NCBI GenBank assembly: GCA_902826095.1
Contig: CADEDN010000015.1
Span: 1 to 64,000, forward strand
DNA: 64,000 nt
Direction: 5' to 3'
Origin: an uncultured Alphaproteobacteria bacterium
Lineage (GTDB): Bacteria > Pseudomonadota > Alphaproteobacteria > Caulobacterales > Parvularculaceae
The translations under genes and the position numbers were made by a program. The notes under the pieces were generated by a model that was not told the origin of the DNA, did not search any database, and was given only the letters and a program-made list of their open reading frames with translations. Below are positions 26,563-34,793 of the stretch, piece by piece; positions within the stretch are counted from its first letter, which is position 1; every line of letters begins with the position of its first letter.

Positions 26563-26748
26563 ATGGGCCAATCGCTCAGGAAACAACTTGCCGTGCGGCG
26601 CATCGAAGTCGTCTTGAAAAAGCATGAAGAGACATACGCTAAATGGCTGAGGGCGAACTTCCCAGAGCAAGCCGAAGCAGTAATTAATGCTCAATTCAAC
26701 CGCAATTCTAGATTGCCATCCACGCGGCCAAAGACGAGCAAGCAGTAA
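26563..26748 (+). CDS. Small basic protein, divergent from the deaminase
   Basis: A 61-aa basic protein that I do not recognise (MGQSLRKQLAVRRIEVVLKK start). Evidence that it is real: AGGGAGAGAG lies just before the ATG, base composition matches the AT-richer deaminase and not the GC-rich flanks, and it fills the space exactly between the deaminase (start 52 bp away, opposite strand) and the TerB-like gene (stop 7 bp away). Predominantly helical by eye. A regulatory or antitoxin-like role for the deaminase is only inference. Confidence 0.55.
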   Translation: MGQSLRKQLAVRRIEVVLKKHEETYAKWLRANFPEQAEAVINAQFNRNSRLPSTRPKTSKQ

Positions 26749-26755
26749 AAATTAG

Positions 26756-27187
26756 TTAAACCGCCTCGACCGTCATGTGGCGCGCTTTCGCCGAGCGCTC
26801 GATCGCGGCGGCGCCGTCGTCGCCGATGTTCAACGCCGTGCGGATGAGTTCAAGGACGCGGATCTCGGTCATATCGAGGCCCTCGTCCGCGGTGATGACG
26901 TCGATGACGGCGGCGTAGGCGGTCTCGCCGAGATGGGCCGGCAACGAAGTCGCCGCGGCGGTCAGCACCTTGTGAAGGCCCGCTTCCGACGACATCAGCT
27001 TGCCGCAGGCTTCCGCGGTGTCGACAAGGCCCTGTTCATCGGCGCCCGAAAACAGCGGAAAGGAGCGAACGACGCGGCCGATTGAACGCAGCTCTTTCTC
27101 CGACATCCGCCCATCCGACGCCGACGCCATCACCATCAAATAGATCACCGCTTCCTGCGGCGTCAGTCTCGGGGCGGCGTCAGCCAT
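26756..27187 (-). CDS. TerB-like tellurite-resistance family protein
   Basis: A 143-aa helical protein of the TerB family: LTPQEAVIYLMVMASASDGRMSEKELRSIGRVV near the N-terminus and ITADEGLDMTEIRVLELIRTAL in the second half are typical acidic, metal-binding helix pairs. TerB proteins occur in stress-response contexts and in many alphaproteobacteria as single genes; tellurite resistance should not be assumed. AGGA lies nine bases before the ATG. It marks the GC-rich right edge of the islet and is divergent from lysS. Confidence 0.8.
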   Translation of the reverse strand: MADAAPRLTPQEAVIYLMVMASASDGRMSEKELRSIGRVVRSFPLFSGADEQGLVDTAEACGKLMSSEAGLHKVLTAAATSLPAHLGETAYAAVIDVITADEGLDMTEIRVLELIRTALNIGDDGAAAIERSAKARHMTVEAV

Positions 27188-27331
27188 GAATTCGGGTCCT
27201 CCAGAACGCTTTCAATTCTTCCCGCAACCTAGCGGTCGGGCCAACGCGCCGCAACCGCTCAAGCGAGGACGGTTTTGCCCCGACGCAAAATGCGACTAGA
27301 GAATTGCCAAGCCTTGCAGAAACCGAAAATC

Positions 27332-28909
27332 ATGACCGCCCGCACCTATTCAGCCGACGACATCGCCGCCGCCAAAGCCTGGCCGTTCGAAGAAGCGCGC
27401 AAGCTCGACGCCCGACTGAAGCGAATGAACCATGACGGCGTCGTCATCTTCGAGACCGGCTACGGCCCGTCGGGACCGCCGCATATCGGCACCTTCGGCG
27501 AGGTGGCGCGCACCACGATGGTCAGGCGCGCGTTTGAACTGATGACCGGCCGGAAGACGCGGCTCATCTCGTTTTCAGACGACATGGACGGCATGCGCAA
27601 GGTTCCGCCGCATCTGCCGAACCAGGAAATGCTCGCGCGCTATCTGCAAAAGCCGTTGACGACGGTTCCCGATCCCTGGGGCAGTCATGACAGTTTCGCC
27701 CATCACAATAATGCGAAGCTTCGCGCTTTTCTCGATCAGTTCGGCTTCGACTATGAATTCGTCTCCTCGACTGAATGTTATAAATCCGGACTGTTCGATC
27801 AGACGCTTGTCCGCGTCCTTGAACGCTATGACGCGCTGATGGAAATCATGCTGCCGTCGCTCGGCGACGAGCGCAAGGAAACCTATTCGCCGATATTGCC
27901 GATTTCGCCGACAACGGGCCGCGTTCTTTATGTTCCGCTTCTTGAGCGCGATGCGAAGAAGGGCGAAATCCTCTTTGAGGACGAGGACGGCTCCAAAGTG
28001 AAAATCGCCGTCGGCGGCGGCAACACGAAACTGCAATGGAAGGTCGACTGGGCGGGGCGCTGGTTCGCGCTCGGCGTCGATTATGAAATGGCGGGCGAGG
28101 ATCTGACCGAATCCGTGCGCCTTTCAAACCGCATCGTGAAAGCCCTCGGCGGCGAACCGCCGGCCGGCTTCAATTACCAGCTCTTCGTCGACGAGGAAGG
28201 CAAGAAAATCTCCAAGACCAAAGGCAACGGCATTTCGATCGAGCAATGGCTGACCTACGCTTCGCCCGAGAGCTTGTCGCTGTTCATGTTCCAGAACCCG
28301 AAGGCGGCGAAGAAGCTCTATTTCGACGTCATCCCGAAAACGCTCGACGAATATTGGCGCCATGTCGAGGAATATCCAAAACAAGCGGGCGCGAAAGCGA
28401 TCGACAATCCCGCATGGCACATTCACGAGGGAAATCCGCCGGAGGCGACGACGCCCGTATCGTTCGCCATGCTGCTGACGCTCGTCAACGCGGTCGGCGG
28501 CGAGCCCGAAGTGCTTAAAGGCTTCATCCGCAAATACCGCCCGACGGCGTCGGCGGAAGAGCTTCGCGCGGCGGATGCGCTCACGCTTTATGCGGCGCGC
28601 TATTACAAGGACTTTGTCGAACCGAAGAAGCAATACCGTCAGCCGACGGATGAGGAGCGCGCCGCGCTCGCAACGCTCGCGGCGCGGCTTCGCGAAATCG
28701 GCGACGGCGCGGAGGAAGACGCCTATCACACAGCGACCTTCGACACCGGCAAGGCGCATGGCTATGAGAAAAATCTCCGCGACTGGTTCGCCGCGATCTA
28801 TGAAATCGTCTTCGGCCAGACCGAAGGGCCGCGCATGGGGCCGTTCACGAAGATCTATGGCGCCGTCGCGACGGCGACATTGATCGAGGATGCGCTGGCG
28901 CGGCGATAG
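27332..28909 (+). CDS. lysS: Lysyl-tRNA synthetase, class I
   Basis: A 525-aa class I lysyl-tRNA synthetase, the archaeal-type enzyme that also occurs in alphaproteobacteria. The HIGH-type motif HIGT is at residues 51-54 (GPSGPPHIGTFGE), and the second signature reads KISKTKG. The rest is the class I LysRS body with the C-terminal helical region (ALTLYAARYYKDFVEP). The ATG at 27332 was chosen because similarity begins at the Ser-Ala-Asp-Asp-Ile stretch; the upstream in-frame extension is not conserved. Length is normal. A lipoprotein gene follows 34 bp downstream. Confidence 0.95.
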   Translation: MTARTYSADDIAAAKAWPFEEARKLDARLKRMNHDGVVIFETGYGPSGPPHIGTFGEVARTTMVRRAFELMTGRKTRLISFSDDMDGMRKVPPHLPNQEMLARYLQKPLTTVPDPWGSHDSFAHHNNAKLRAFLDQFGFDYEFVSSTECYKSGLFDQTLVRVLERYDALMEIMLPSLGDERKETYSPILPISPTTGRVLYVPLLERDAKKGEILFEDEDGSKVKIAVGGGNTKLQWKVDWAGRWFALGVDYEMAGEDLTESVRLSNRIVKALGGEPPAGFNYQLFVDEEGKKISKTKGNGISIEQWLTYASPESLSLFMFQNPKAAKKLYFDVIPKTLDEYWRHVEEYPKQAGAKAIDNPAWHIHEGNPPEATTPVSFAMLLTLVNAVGGEPEVLKGFIRKYRPTASAEELRAADALTLYAARYYKDFVEPKKQYRQPTDEERAALATLAARLREIGDGAEEDAYHTATFDTGKAHGYEKNLRDWFAAIYEIVFGQTEGPRMGPFTKIYGAVATATLIEDALARR

Positions 28910-28943
28910 TTTGCGCGCCAGCGCGCTTTTTGGGGGCTGAGGC

Positions 28944-30005
28944 ATGGAACTGAGATGGATGCTGACGGGGTTTGCGGTTTTCTTGACAGCGGCGTGCGGT
29001 CCGGCGTCGGATGCCGACCAGCGCGGAGCGCCGGCTTCAATGACTGAGAAAGAACTCATCATCCTCGCGGCGGCGACAAGCGACGACCCCTATTACGCGG
29101 ACGCCGCCGAGGGTATTTTCGATTTTCATGTCGCCTATGCGAAGGCGATCATGAAACATGACGATGTGCTCGTTCTGACAGACGACGCATCCTACGCCGC
29201 CTATGCGAAAGCGCTCGGCGCCGGGCATGTCGCGGCCGCGCCGATGGCGGACATCTGGATGCGCGATTTCAGCCTGTCGAACGCGGCGGCCCCGGCGATG
29301 TTCCGCTACAGCGCCGCCGGCCAGGGCGGCGATCAGGACGAGGCGGACGCCGTTCAAGAACCGCTCGCGGCGCTGATCGACGCCGCCGGCCTCGACTATC
29401 GCGCGAGCGATCTCATCAATGACGGCGGCAATTGGGTCGACGATTACGCCGGCGCGGCGGTCGTCAGCCGCAAGTTCCTGCGCGATAACAATCTTGATGA
29501 AGCCGCCGCGCGCCAGGCGCTCATCAAGCTCACCGGCTCGAAGGCCATCGCCTTCATCGACGCCGACGAACAGGGCGGGCTTGAACACGCCGACGGCGTC
29601 GTCGCGTTCATCGGCCCCAATGAACTTGTCATCAACAGCTATCCGGATGATGCGGATTACGCCGCGGCGCTGCGCGCGGATCTTGAGCGGGGGCTTCCGG
29701 GCGTCGTCATCCATGAAATCGTCACGCCCTATGACGGCGATGACATCTACGACGAGCGGTTCGGGTCCGCCTGCGGGCTTTACACTAACATGCTGGTGAC
29801 GCCGGGCCGCATCTATTTCCCGCAATTTGGAATTCCGGAGGACGAGGCCGCGCTCGCACAGATAAGGTCGTGGACGGACAAGGAGATCACGCCCGTGAGA
29901 TCGGACGATGTCTGCCGCATGGGCGGGGGCGTCCGCTGCATGTCCTGGCAATTGCGCGGCGAGAACGCCGCGCGTTTGAAGGCGCATCTTTCAAAGGGCC
30001 GGTGA
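28944..30005 (+). CDS. Agmatine deiminase / peptidylarginine deiminase-like lipoprotein
   Basis: A 353-aa protein of the guanidino-group-modifying superfamily. Catalytic features are visible: ADIWMRDF (Asp-x-Trp-x-Arg-Asp), NDGGNW, EHADGVVAFI (His and Asp), and the Cys nucleophile in MGGGVRCMSW near residue 334. It starts with a lipoprotein signal (hydrophobic stretch then LTAAC, Cys about residue 18), so it should be membrane-anchored outside the cytoplasm. Known agmatine deiminases are cytoplasmic, so a periplasmic role on arginine-derived compounds or peptides is likely but unproven. Confidence 0.85.
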   Translation: MELRWMLTGFAVFLTAACGPASDADQRGAPASMTEKELIILAAATSDDPYYADAAEGIFDFHVAYAKAIMKHDDVLVLTDDASYAAYAKALGAGHVAAAPMADIWMRDFSLSNAAAPAMFRYSAAGQGGDQDEADAVQEPLAALIDAAGLDYRASDLINDGGNWVDDYAGAAVVSRKFLRDNNLDEAAARQALIKLTGSKAIAFIDADEQGGLEHADGVVAFIGPNELVINSYPDDADYAAALRADLERGLPGVVIHEIVTPYDGDDIYDERFGSACGLYTNMLVTPGRIYFPQFGIPEDEAALAQIRSWTDKEITPVRSDDVCRMGGGVRCMSWQLRGENAARLKAHLSKGR

Positions 30006-30070
30006 CGGCCATACGCAATTTCAGATCACGACAATCTTGTCTGCGGCGGCGCGAATCGGCGGGCGCTTGT

Positions 30071-30196
30071 TCAGCGCGCCTGTCCGTCAATCCGGGGCCT
30101 GACGGCGCAGGGCGCCAGACGCCGGCCATAGGCGACCGCGCCGGCGAAAATCACTGCAACCGCAAGGGCGATGAAGGGGGCAAAATCTGCGTCCAT
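30071..30196 (-). CDS. Candidate 41-aa single-pass membrane protein
   Basis: An ATG at 30196 opens a 41-codon frame with one hydrophobic helix (FAPFIALAVAVIFAGAVAYG, residues 6-25) followed by a basic tail. AAGGCG lies upstream but somewhat far from the start. It is the only frame in the 299-bp gap between the deiminase and DUF6629 genes that looks like a protein; the remainder of the gap (30006-30070, 30197-30304) shows nothing. Could be spurious. Confidence 0.35.
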   Translation of the reverse strand: MDADFAPFIALAVAVIFAGAVAYGRRLAPCAVRPRIDGQAR

Positions 30197-30304
30197 GGAT
30201 ATCGCGCCTTCATGGCTTCAGCGCCAATATAGGGTTCAACCGCGCAAAGCGCCATCCGGTCGTCGTCATTGTGAAGCGGGCGCGAAGGGATCATGGTCCG
30301 CGTC

Positions 30305-30964
30305 ATGTGCTTTTCAGCGACAGCGAGTTTCGCCGCCGCCGGCGGTCTCGCCGTCATCGGCGCGGCGACAATCGCGCTGCGGCCGGCCCCGCGCATGGCG
30401 GCGCTCGCCGCGGCGCCGCTCATCTTCGCCGCGCATCAGGCGATCGAGGGGACGATCTGGCTGCAGCTTCATGACGGCGCGGTTTCGGAGGCGCTGATCA
30501 GAGCCTGGGTTTTCATCGCCGAAGTGTTCTGGCCGACCTTCACGCCGCTCGCGGTCCTCATGCTGACGCGCGGGCGGCGCCGGCGCCAGGGCCTTGGCGC
30601 GCTCGCGGTCGCGGGCGTCGTCGTTTCCGGCCATTTCCTGATGATCCTGATACAGAGCGACTTCACGGTCGGCGCCGTCAATGGAAATTTGCGCTATGAT
30701 GCGGGGGCGCCGCCGGGCGATCGCCTCGCCGGACTTTATCTCCTCGCGACGGTCGCGCCGCTTTTGATCGCGCGCGAGCGATTCGTTTTCGCGTTCGGCG
30801 TCGCGGTCCTTGCCGGCGCGATGGTCACCGAGCTGTTCTACGCCCACGCCGGCCCGTCCGTCTGGTGCTATTTCGCGGCGATCGCGAGCCTTTGCGCCTT
30901 TTTCGCGGTTCGCGACGACAACCGCTCGCGCCCGGTTTCTCCCACGCCGCGGCCCGGACTTTAG
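30305..30964 (+). CDS. DUF6629-like integral membrane protein
   Basis: A 219-aa membrane protein starting MCFSATASFAAAGGLAVIGA, the signature of the DUF6629 family. About six hydrophobic segments are visible, with AHQAIEGTIWLQL in the first third and LFYAHAGPSVWCYFAAIASL near the end. Function unknown. The family consensus begins at the ATG at 30305; an ATG at 30293 would add four residues, and the GAAGGGA nearby fits neither start perfectly. Followed by 291 bp with no gene. Confidence 0.8.
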   Translation: MCFSATASFAAAGGLAVIGAATIALRPAPRMAALAAAPLIFAAHQAIEGTIWLQLHDGAVSEALIRAWVFIAEVFWPTFTPLAVLMLTRGRRRRQGLGALAVAGVVVSGHFLMILIQSDFTVGAVNGNLRYDAGAPPGDRLAGLYLLATVAPLLIARERFVFAFGVAVLAGAMVTELFYAHAGPSVWCYFAAIASLCAFFAVRDDNRSRPVSPTPRPGL

Positions 30965-31255
30965 AGCTTGTAACATTCGCGTCGCCGCCGCCGCGCGGCA
31001 TTACCAACAGGCAATGTTCGCCAGACGTCCGCCCCCGGATCGAATCGCGGATGCGCCGCGACGGCGGCGCGAAATTTCCCGCTTCCCCTTTCGTGACGAC
31101 CGCACTAGAAGCGGCCTTGGCGTGCGTTGGGGGAGTGCGATGACTGGCGGCCGAAAGGCCCTTGCATATTACTCCGTCGCCAAGCCATCCGCATTCGATC
31201 ACACAAGTCGCGTCACGATTTCTCGCGTCTCAACGTCTCAAACCGGAGCATTGCA

Positions 31256-32557
31256 ATGCCATCTCTCATCGAAACAATTCAGGGCCACCTCACCTCACAG
31301 ATCGTCGACAGCGCCGCCTCGCATCTCGGCGAGAATCCCTCGGCGATCACCAAGGCGATGGGCGGTCTGATCCCGACCATCCTCGCCGGCATGATCGGCA
31401 AGACTGGCGACGAGGCCGGGCTCGGACGCATTCACGCCTCGATCACCGAAGCCGCGTCAGGCGGCATGCTCGACAAGCTCGGCGGCCTCATCTCCAGCGG
31501 CAATCTGGCGCGCAATGACCCAAAGGACATGGCCGGCGCCTTCATCGGCCAGCTGTTCGGCGACAAGGTCGGCGGCATCTTGAATTTCATCACCTCCTTC
31601 GCCGGCCTGAAATCAGGTTCAGCGTCGTCGCTCCTCGGGCTTGCGGGCCCCTTGGTGATGGGCGCGCTCGGCAAGAAGGTGAAAGACAATCATCTCGACG
31701 CGTCCGGTCTGAAGCGCCTGCTCCTTGATGAAAGGAGCGCGATCGGCAAGGCGATGCCTTCCGAGCTTTCGGGCATTCTCGGTCTTGGAAACTGGGACGC
31801 GCCGAAGATCGCGGCGAAAGTCGAACATATCGCGCCGGCCGCGGCGACGATCGCCGCCGCCGCCAAGGCGCCGCGCGCGGCGCCGGCCTGGCTCTGGGCC
31901 GTCCCGGTCGCCCTCGGCGTCGGTCTTGTCGGCTGGATGATGACGCGCGGCGGCAAGGAAGAGCGGATCGCCGCGAACGAGCCGACGATCGTCGAATCGC
32001 CGGCCCCGGCCGTCGATGAGCCTGTCGTCGTCGCGGAAGCGCCGGCGGCTGAGACGCCCAACATCTATTCGGTCGAGCCGATCGCAGAGCCCGTCGCGGA
32101 CGGCTTTGTGAAGACGATCAACGGCTTTGAACTGCGCGGCGCGACGGACGGCGTCGAATCGAAGCTGATTTCCTTCATCGATTCGAACAAGGAGCCCTGC
32201 ACCGACGCTCCCTGCTGGTTCACCATGGATCGGCTGACCTTCAAGACCGGCTCGGCCGAACTCGACATGGAGAAGTCGCAGGCCCAGATCGAGAACATCC
32301 ATCGCATCCTCGAAGCCTATCCGAACATCCAGCTGAAAATCGGCGGGTATACGGACAATACGGGATCGGATGAGATCAACAAGACGCTGTCGGAGGCGCG
32401 CGCCGAAGCGGTGGTCGCCGCCGTCGCCGCGCTCGGCGCCGACCCCGCCCGCATGGACGCGGAAGGCTACGGCCCGCTGCACCCGGTCGCCTCGAACGAC
32501 ACCGACGAAGGCCGCGCGCAGAATCGCCGGATCGACGTCCGCGTCCGTCAGAGATAG
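31256..32557 (+). CDS. DUF937-OmpA family fusion protein
   Basis: A 433-aa protein. Residues 1-about 190 are a DUF937 domain (ITKAMGGLIPTILAGMIGKTGDEAG, Gly/Ala-rich helical). One membrane segment follows (AWLWAVPVALGVGLVGWMM, about 212-231), then a Pro/Ala-rich linker, then an OmpA/MotB-like peptidoglycan-binding domain (FKTGSAELDMEKSQAQIENIHRIL ... GGYTDNTG ... LSEARAEAV ... GYGPLHPV ... NRRIDVRV). The OmpA part should hold the cell wall from the periplasm, so the DUF937 part should face the cytoplasm. GGAG precedes the ATG at 31256. A terminator follows. Confidence 0.88.
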   Translation: MPSLIETIQGHLTSQIVDSAASHLGENPSAITKAMGGLIPTILAGMIGKTGDEAGLGRIHASITEAASGGMLDKLGGLISSGNLARNDPKDMAGAFIGQLFGDKVGGILNFITSFAGLKSGSASSLLGLAGPLVMGALGKKVKDNHLDASGLKRLLLDERSAIGKAMPSELSGILGLGNWDAPKIAAKVEHIAPAAATIAAAAKAPRAAPAWLWAVPVALGVGLVGWMMTRGGKEERIAANEPTIVESPAPAVDEPVVVAEAPAAETPNIYSVEPIAEPVADGFVKTINGFELRGATDGVESKLISFIDSNKEPCTDAPCWFTMDRLTFKTGSAELDMEKSQAQIENIHRILEAYPNIQLKIGGYTDNTGSDEINKTLSEARAEAVVAAVAALGADPARMDAEGYGPLHPVASNDTDEGRAQNRRIDVRVRQR

Positions 32558-32560
32558 GTT

Positions 32561-32670
32561 TTAGGGATTAGGGATTAGGGATTAGGGACCGGCGCGAAAG
32601 CCCGGTCCCTTTTTCTTTGGCGGCCGGCGCCCCCTAATCCCAAATCCCTAGTCCCTAGTCCCTAATCCCT
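32561..32670. repeat. Heptameric TTAGGGA repeats with inverted degenerate array
   Basis: Four perfect tandem copies of TTAGGGA run from 32561 to 32588. From about 32633 to 32670 the complementary unit TCCCTAA/TCCCTAG recurs four to five times with single-base changes. The two arms flank the intrinsic terminator at 32584-32614 and can pair into a long imperfect hairpin. I see no CRISPR structure (units are 7 bp with no spacers). Confidence 0.85.
32584..32614 (+). terminator. Intrinsic terminator after the DUF937-OmpA gene
   Basis: A perfect 9-bp stem (AGGGACCGG, 32584-32592, with CCGGTCCCT at 32602-32610), a 9-base loop and a T-rich tail (TTTTTCTTT). It begins 27 bp after the stop codon and its left arm reuses the last TTAGGGA unit. 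Confidence 0.85.
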
Positions 32671-32683
32671 CTATGTTGCGGCC

Positions 32684-33313
32684 ATGCGGGGCTTGTTGCG
32701 TCACTACCGAATGCCGGGCGGGCGCGTGCGATTGCGGCACGAGATCTTTTTCGTCCGCCACGGCGAAACCGACTGGAACGCCGAAAGGCGCTACCAGGGC
32801 CATGCCGACACGCCCCTGAACGACAAGGGCCGCGCGCAGGCGGCGCGCAACGGCGCGGCGCTGAAGCAAGTCCTTGAACGGATGAAGGGCGTCTCATTCG
32901 TCACGAGCCCGCTCGCGCGCGCGAGCCAGACGCTTGAAATCATGCGCGAGGCGATGGGACTGCCGCGCCGCCGCTACGCGATCGACGACCGGCTGATCGA
33001 GATTGACCTTGGCGCGTGGAACGGCCGCACCCATGACGAAATCGCCGCCGAAGACCCCGGCGTCCATGAGCGGCGCGAAGCGGAAAAATGGGATTTTGTC
33101 GTTCCAGGCGGCGAGAGCTACGCCGCCGCCGCGCGCCGCGTCCGCGACTTCCTGGTGACGATCGACCGTCCCGCCGTCATCGTCGGCCATGGCGCGTCAG
33201 GGCGGATTTTGCGCGGTTACCTCCTCGGGCTGAAGCCCAAACAGGTCCCGCACCTCGATTCGCCGCAAGATGTCGTGTTCAGGATTTCGCGGGGGCGGGA
33301 AGTCGCGCTGTAG
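32684..33313 (+). CDS. Histidine phosphatase family protein
   Basis: A 209-aa enzyme of the histidine phosphatase superfamily. The phosphohistidine motif is FVRHGETDWN (RHG), followed by TSPLARASQTLEIM, EIDLGAWNGRTHDEIAAEDP and the second catalytic His in IVGHGASGRILRGYLL. Length and motifs resemble phosphoglycerate-mutase-like phosphatases such as GpmB or CobC types; the substrate is not assignable. Start uncertain: ATG 32684 and ATG 32711 both lack a clear Shine-Dalgarno, and the catalytic domain starts near residue 18. It follows the repeat array by 14 bp. Confidence 0.85.
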   Translation: MRGLLRHYRMPGGRVRLRHEIFFVRHGETDWNAERRYQGHADTPLNDKGRAQAARNGAALKQVLERMKGVSFVTSPLARASQTLEIMREAMGLPRRRYAIDDRLIEIDLGAWNGRTHDEIAAEDPGVHERREAEKWDFVVPGGESYAAAARRVRDFLVTIDRPAVIVGHGASGRILRGYLLGLKPKQVPHLDSPQDVVFRISRGREVAL

Positions 33314-33335
33314 GCGCCGCGCCGCGCCCGCATGG

Positions 33336-34793
33336 TCAATAATAGGACAAGATTTGCAGGCCGGCCATGCCCGCCCAGGCCGCCACGATCGACCGTTCGT
33401 CCGGCATCGGATCGCGATTGGCGAGACCCCGGCATTGAACGATCGCGCGATTTTTGTCGACTTCGATCGTCTGGCGCCGCTCATAGGCGCCGCCCTCGAC
33501 GCTCATCGAGAGACTCCAGATTGTGCAATCGCCGCGTGCGCAGGACCAATGATAGCTCGACACGCAATGCGAAAGTTCCGCGCTTTCGAGTTGCAACTCC
33601 TTGGCGCTTCGCAATTGGCGTATGGACCACAGGACGGTTTTTCCGCCGGCATTCCGTTCGGTCGCAAGACCATCGAATTCGGCCTTCTTGTAGGCCTCGC
33701 CCGACATTTTGCCGACGCGCCCGAGCCGATCGTGCCACGCCGCCACCTGACCCATCAACGAATCGACGGTCCGCCCGTTCATCGACAATCTCGGCTGCGG
33801 CGGCGCCTCGCGGCGCCATCGCCCTGGCGCGACTTCAATCTCGTTCGGTTCAAATCGCTGATGGTGCAGATAATCGACGACAGGCCCGATCTGGCGGGGG
33901 TCGAGCATCGGATTGTCCGCGATGAATCTCAGCACCGTCAGCCAGAAGGCCTCGTTTTCAAAAGAGCGCCCCAGACGCGTCGCGATGAGCGCGCGAACAG
34001 CGTTCTCGCCGGCTCCGAGCGCGCGCATTTGGCCCCACCGGACGGCCTGCTCAACCGAGCAGTCGTCCGGAGCGCCGATAAAATGGTGCGCCATTTTCTT
34101 GGTGAAGGCGACCGGCAATTTGGCGGTTCGCAGATTGTAACCTCGCCCCAAATGCACATACCAATCGCGGTAACGCCAGCTCGCGCCGTCATTGCGAAGC
34201 CACGCGGACTCCATGAATCGCGGCACGTCGCCGAATTTGTCGAACAGATGATGAGTAAGCTCGCCGAATTTGCGTTCCCGGTTTCTGCTCTTTGGTTTCC
34301 AATCCGCGAGCGGTCGCAGCCATAGCGCCTTGCGGTCATGCAATTTTATCAAGCCCCTGACGAAGGGCGTGTCGCCGCGGCCCGCGACGGTCTGGAACGG
34401 CAAATCGTCCACATCCGCGAGTGCGACCAGCATGCCCAGCAGGGATTTGCGCGCGTCCGCCGCTTCGTTGCTGGCTTCAATCTCCGCCGCCGCCAGTTTG
34501 TAATTCGGGCGATCGACTTCGCCGGAAGAAAGATCGCCGAGGCAAACGGCTTCAAGGAACGCTTTCGGGTTCTTGTGAAGCCGGTTGTGCCTTTCGCGCT
34601 TTTCAGCGAGCGCCTCAAAGGTCCCGCGTTCCTCCTGAAGGTCCGCTTTCGATTTGTCGAAAGTCGCATCGAACCCGTTCGCCCGGCACCAGTCGAAATA
34701 GGCGCGCGGATGTGCGAACCTCATTTCGAGCATGTGTCGCCCGATCGGCTTTGGAATGGGGTCGGCGATCAAGGGATTGGGTCGGCGCGCCAT
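33336..34793 (-). CDS. PcfJ-like domain protein
   Basis: A 485-aa protein with a C-terminal region like PcfJ (the cysteine and histidine segment LSHCVSSYHWSCARGDCTIWSL, then ERRQTIEVDKNRAIVQCRGLANRDP). PcfJ was named on a conjugative plasmid, where it assists relaxase loading, but chromosomal homologues are frequent in alphaproteobacteria and their role is unknown. The N-terminal two thirds are helical and carry no motif that I recognise. No relaxase, coupling protein or other transfer gene lies nearby. ATG at 34793 chosen because sequence upstream is low-complexity; no Shine-Dalgarno is seen. Confidence 0.75.
   Translation of the reverse strand: MARRPNPLIADPIPKPIGRHMLEMRFAHPRAYFDWCRANGFDATFDKSKADLQEERGTFEALAEKRERHNRLHKNPKAFLEAVCLGDLSSGEVDRPNYKLAAAEIEASNEAADARKSLLGMLVALADVDDLPFQTVAGRGDTPFVRGLIKLHDRKALWLRPLADWKPKSRNRERKFGELTHHLFDKFGDVPRFMESAWLRNDGASWRYRDWYVHLGRGYNLRTAKLPVAFTKKMAHHFIGAPDDCSVEQAVRWGQMRALGAGENAVRALIATRLGRSFENEAFWLTVLRFIADNPMLDPRQIGPVVDYLHHQRFEPNEIEVAPGRWRREAPPQPRLSMNGRTVDSLMGQVAAWHDRLGRVGKMSGEAYKKAEFDGLATERNAGGKTVLWSIRQLRSAKELQLESAELSHCVSSYHWSCARGDCTIWSLSMSVEGGAYERRQTIEVDKNRAIVQCRGLANRDPMPDERSIVAAWAGMAGLQILSYY

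Noticed and set aside
32561-32670. CRISPR array or chromosome end
   Set aside because: Units are 7 bp, tandem without spacers, no cas genes, and the sequence continues with ordinary genes on both sides.
33336-34793. Mobile or conjugative element suggested by PcfJ-like protein
   Set aside because: No relaxase, integrase, att-like repeat or change of base composition nearby.
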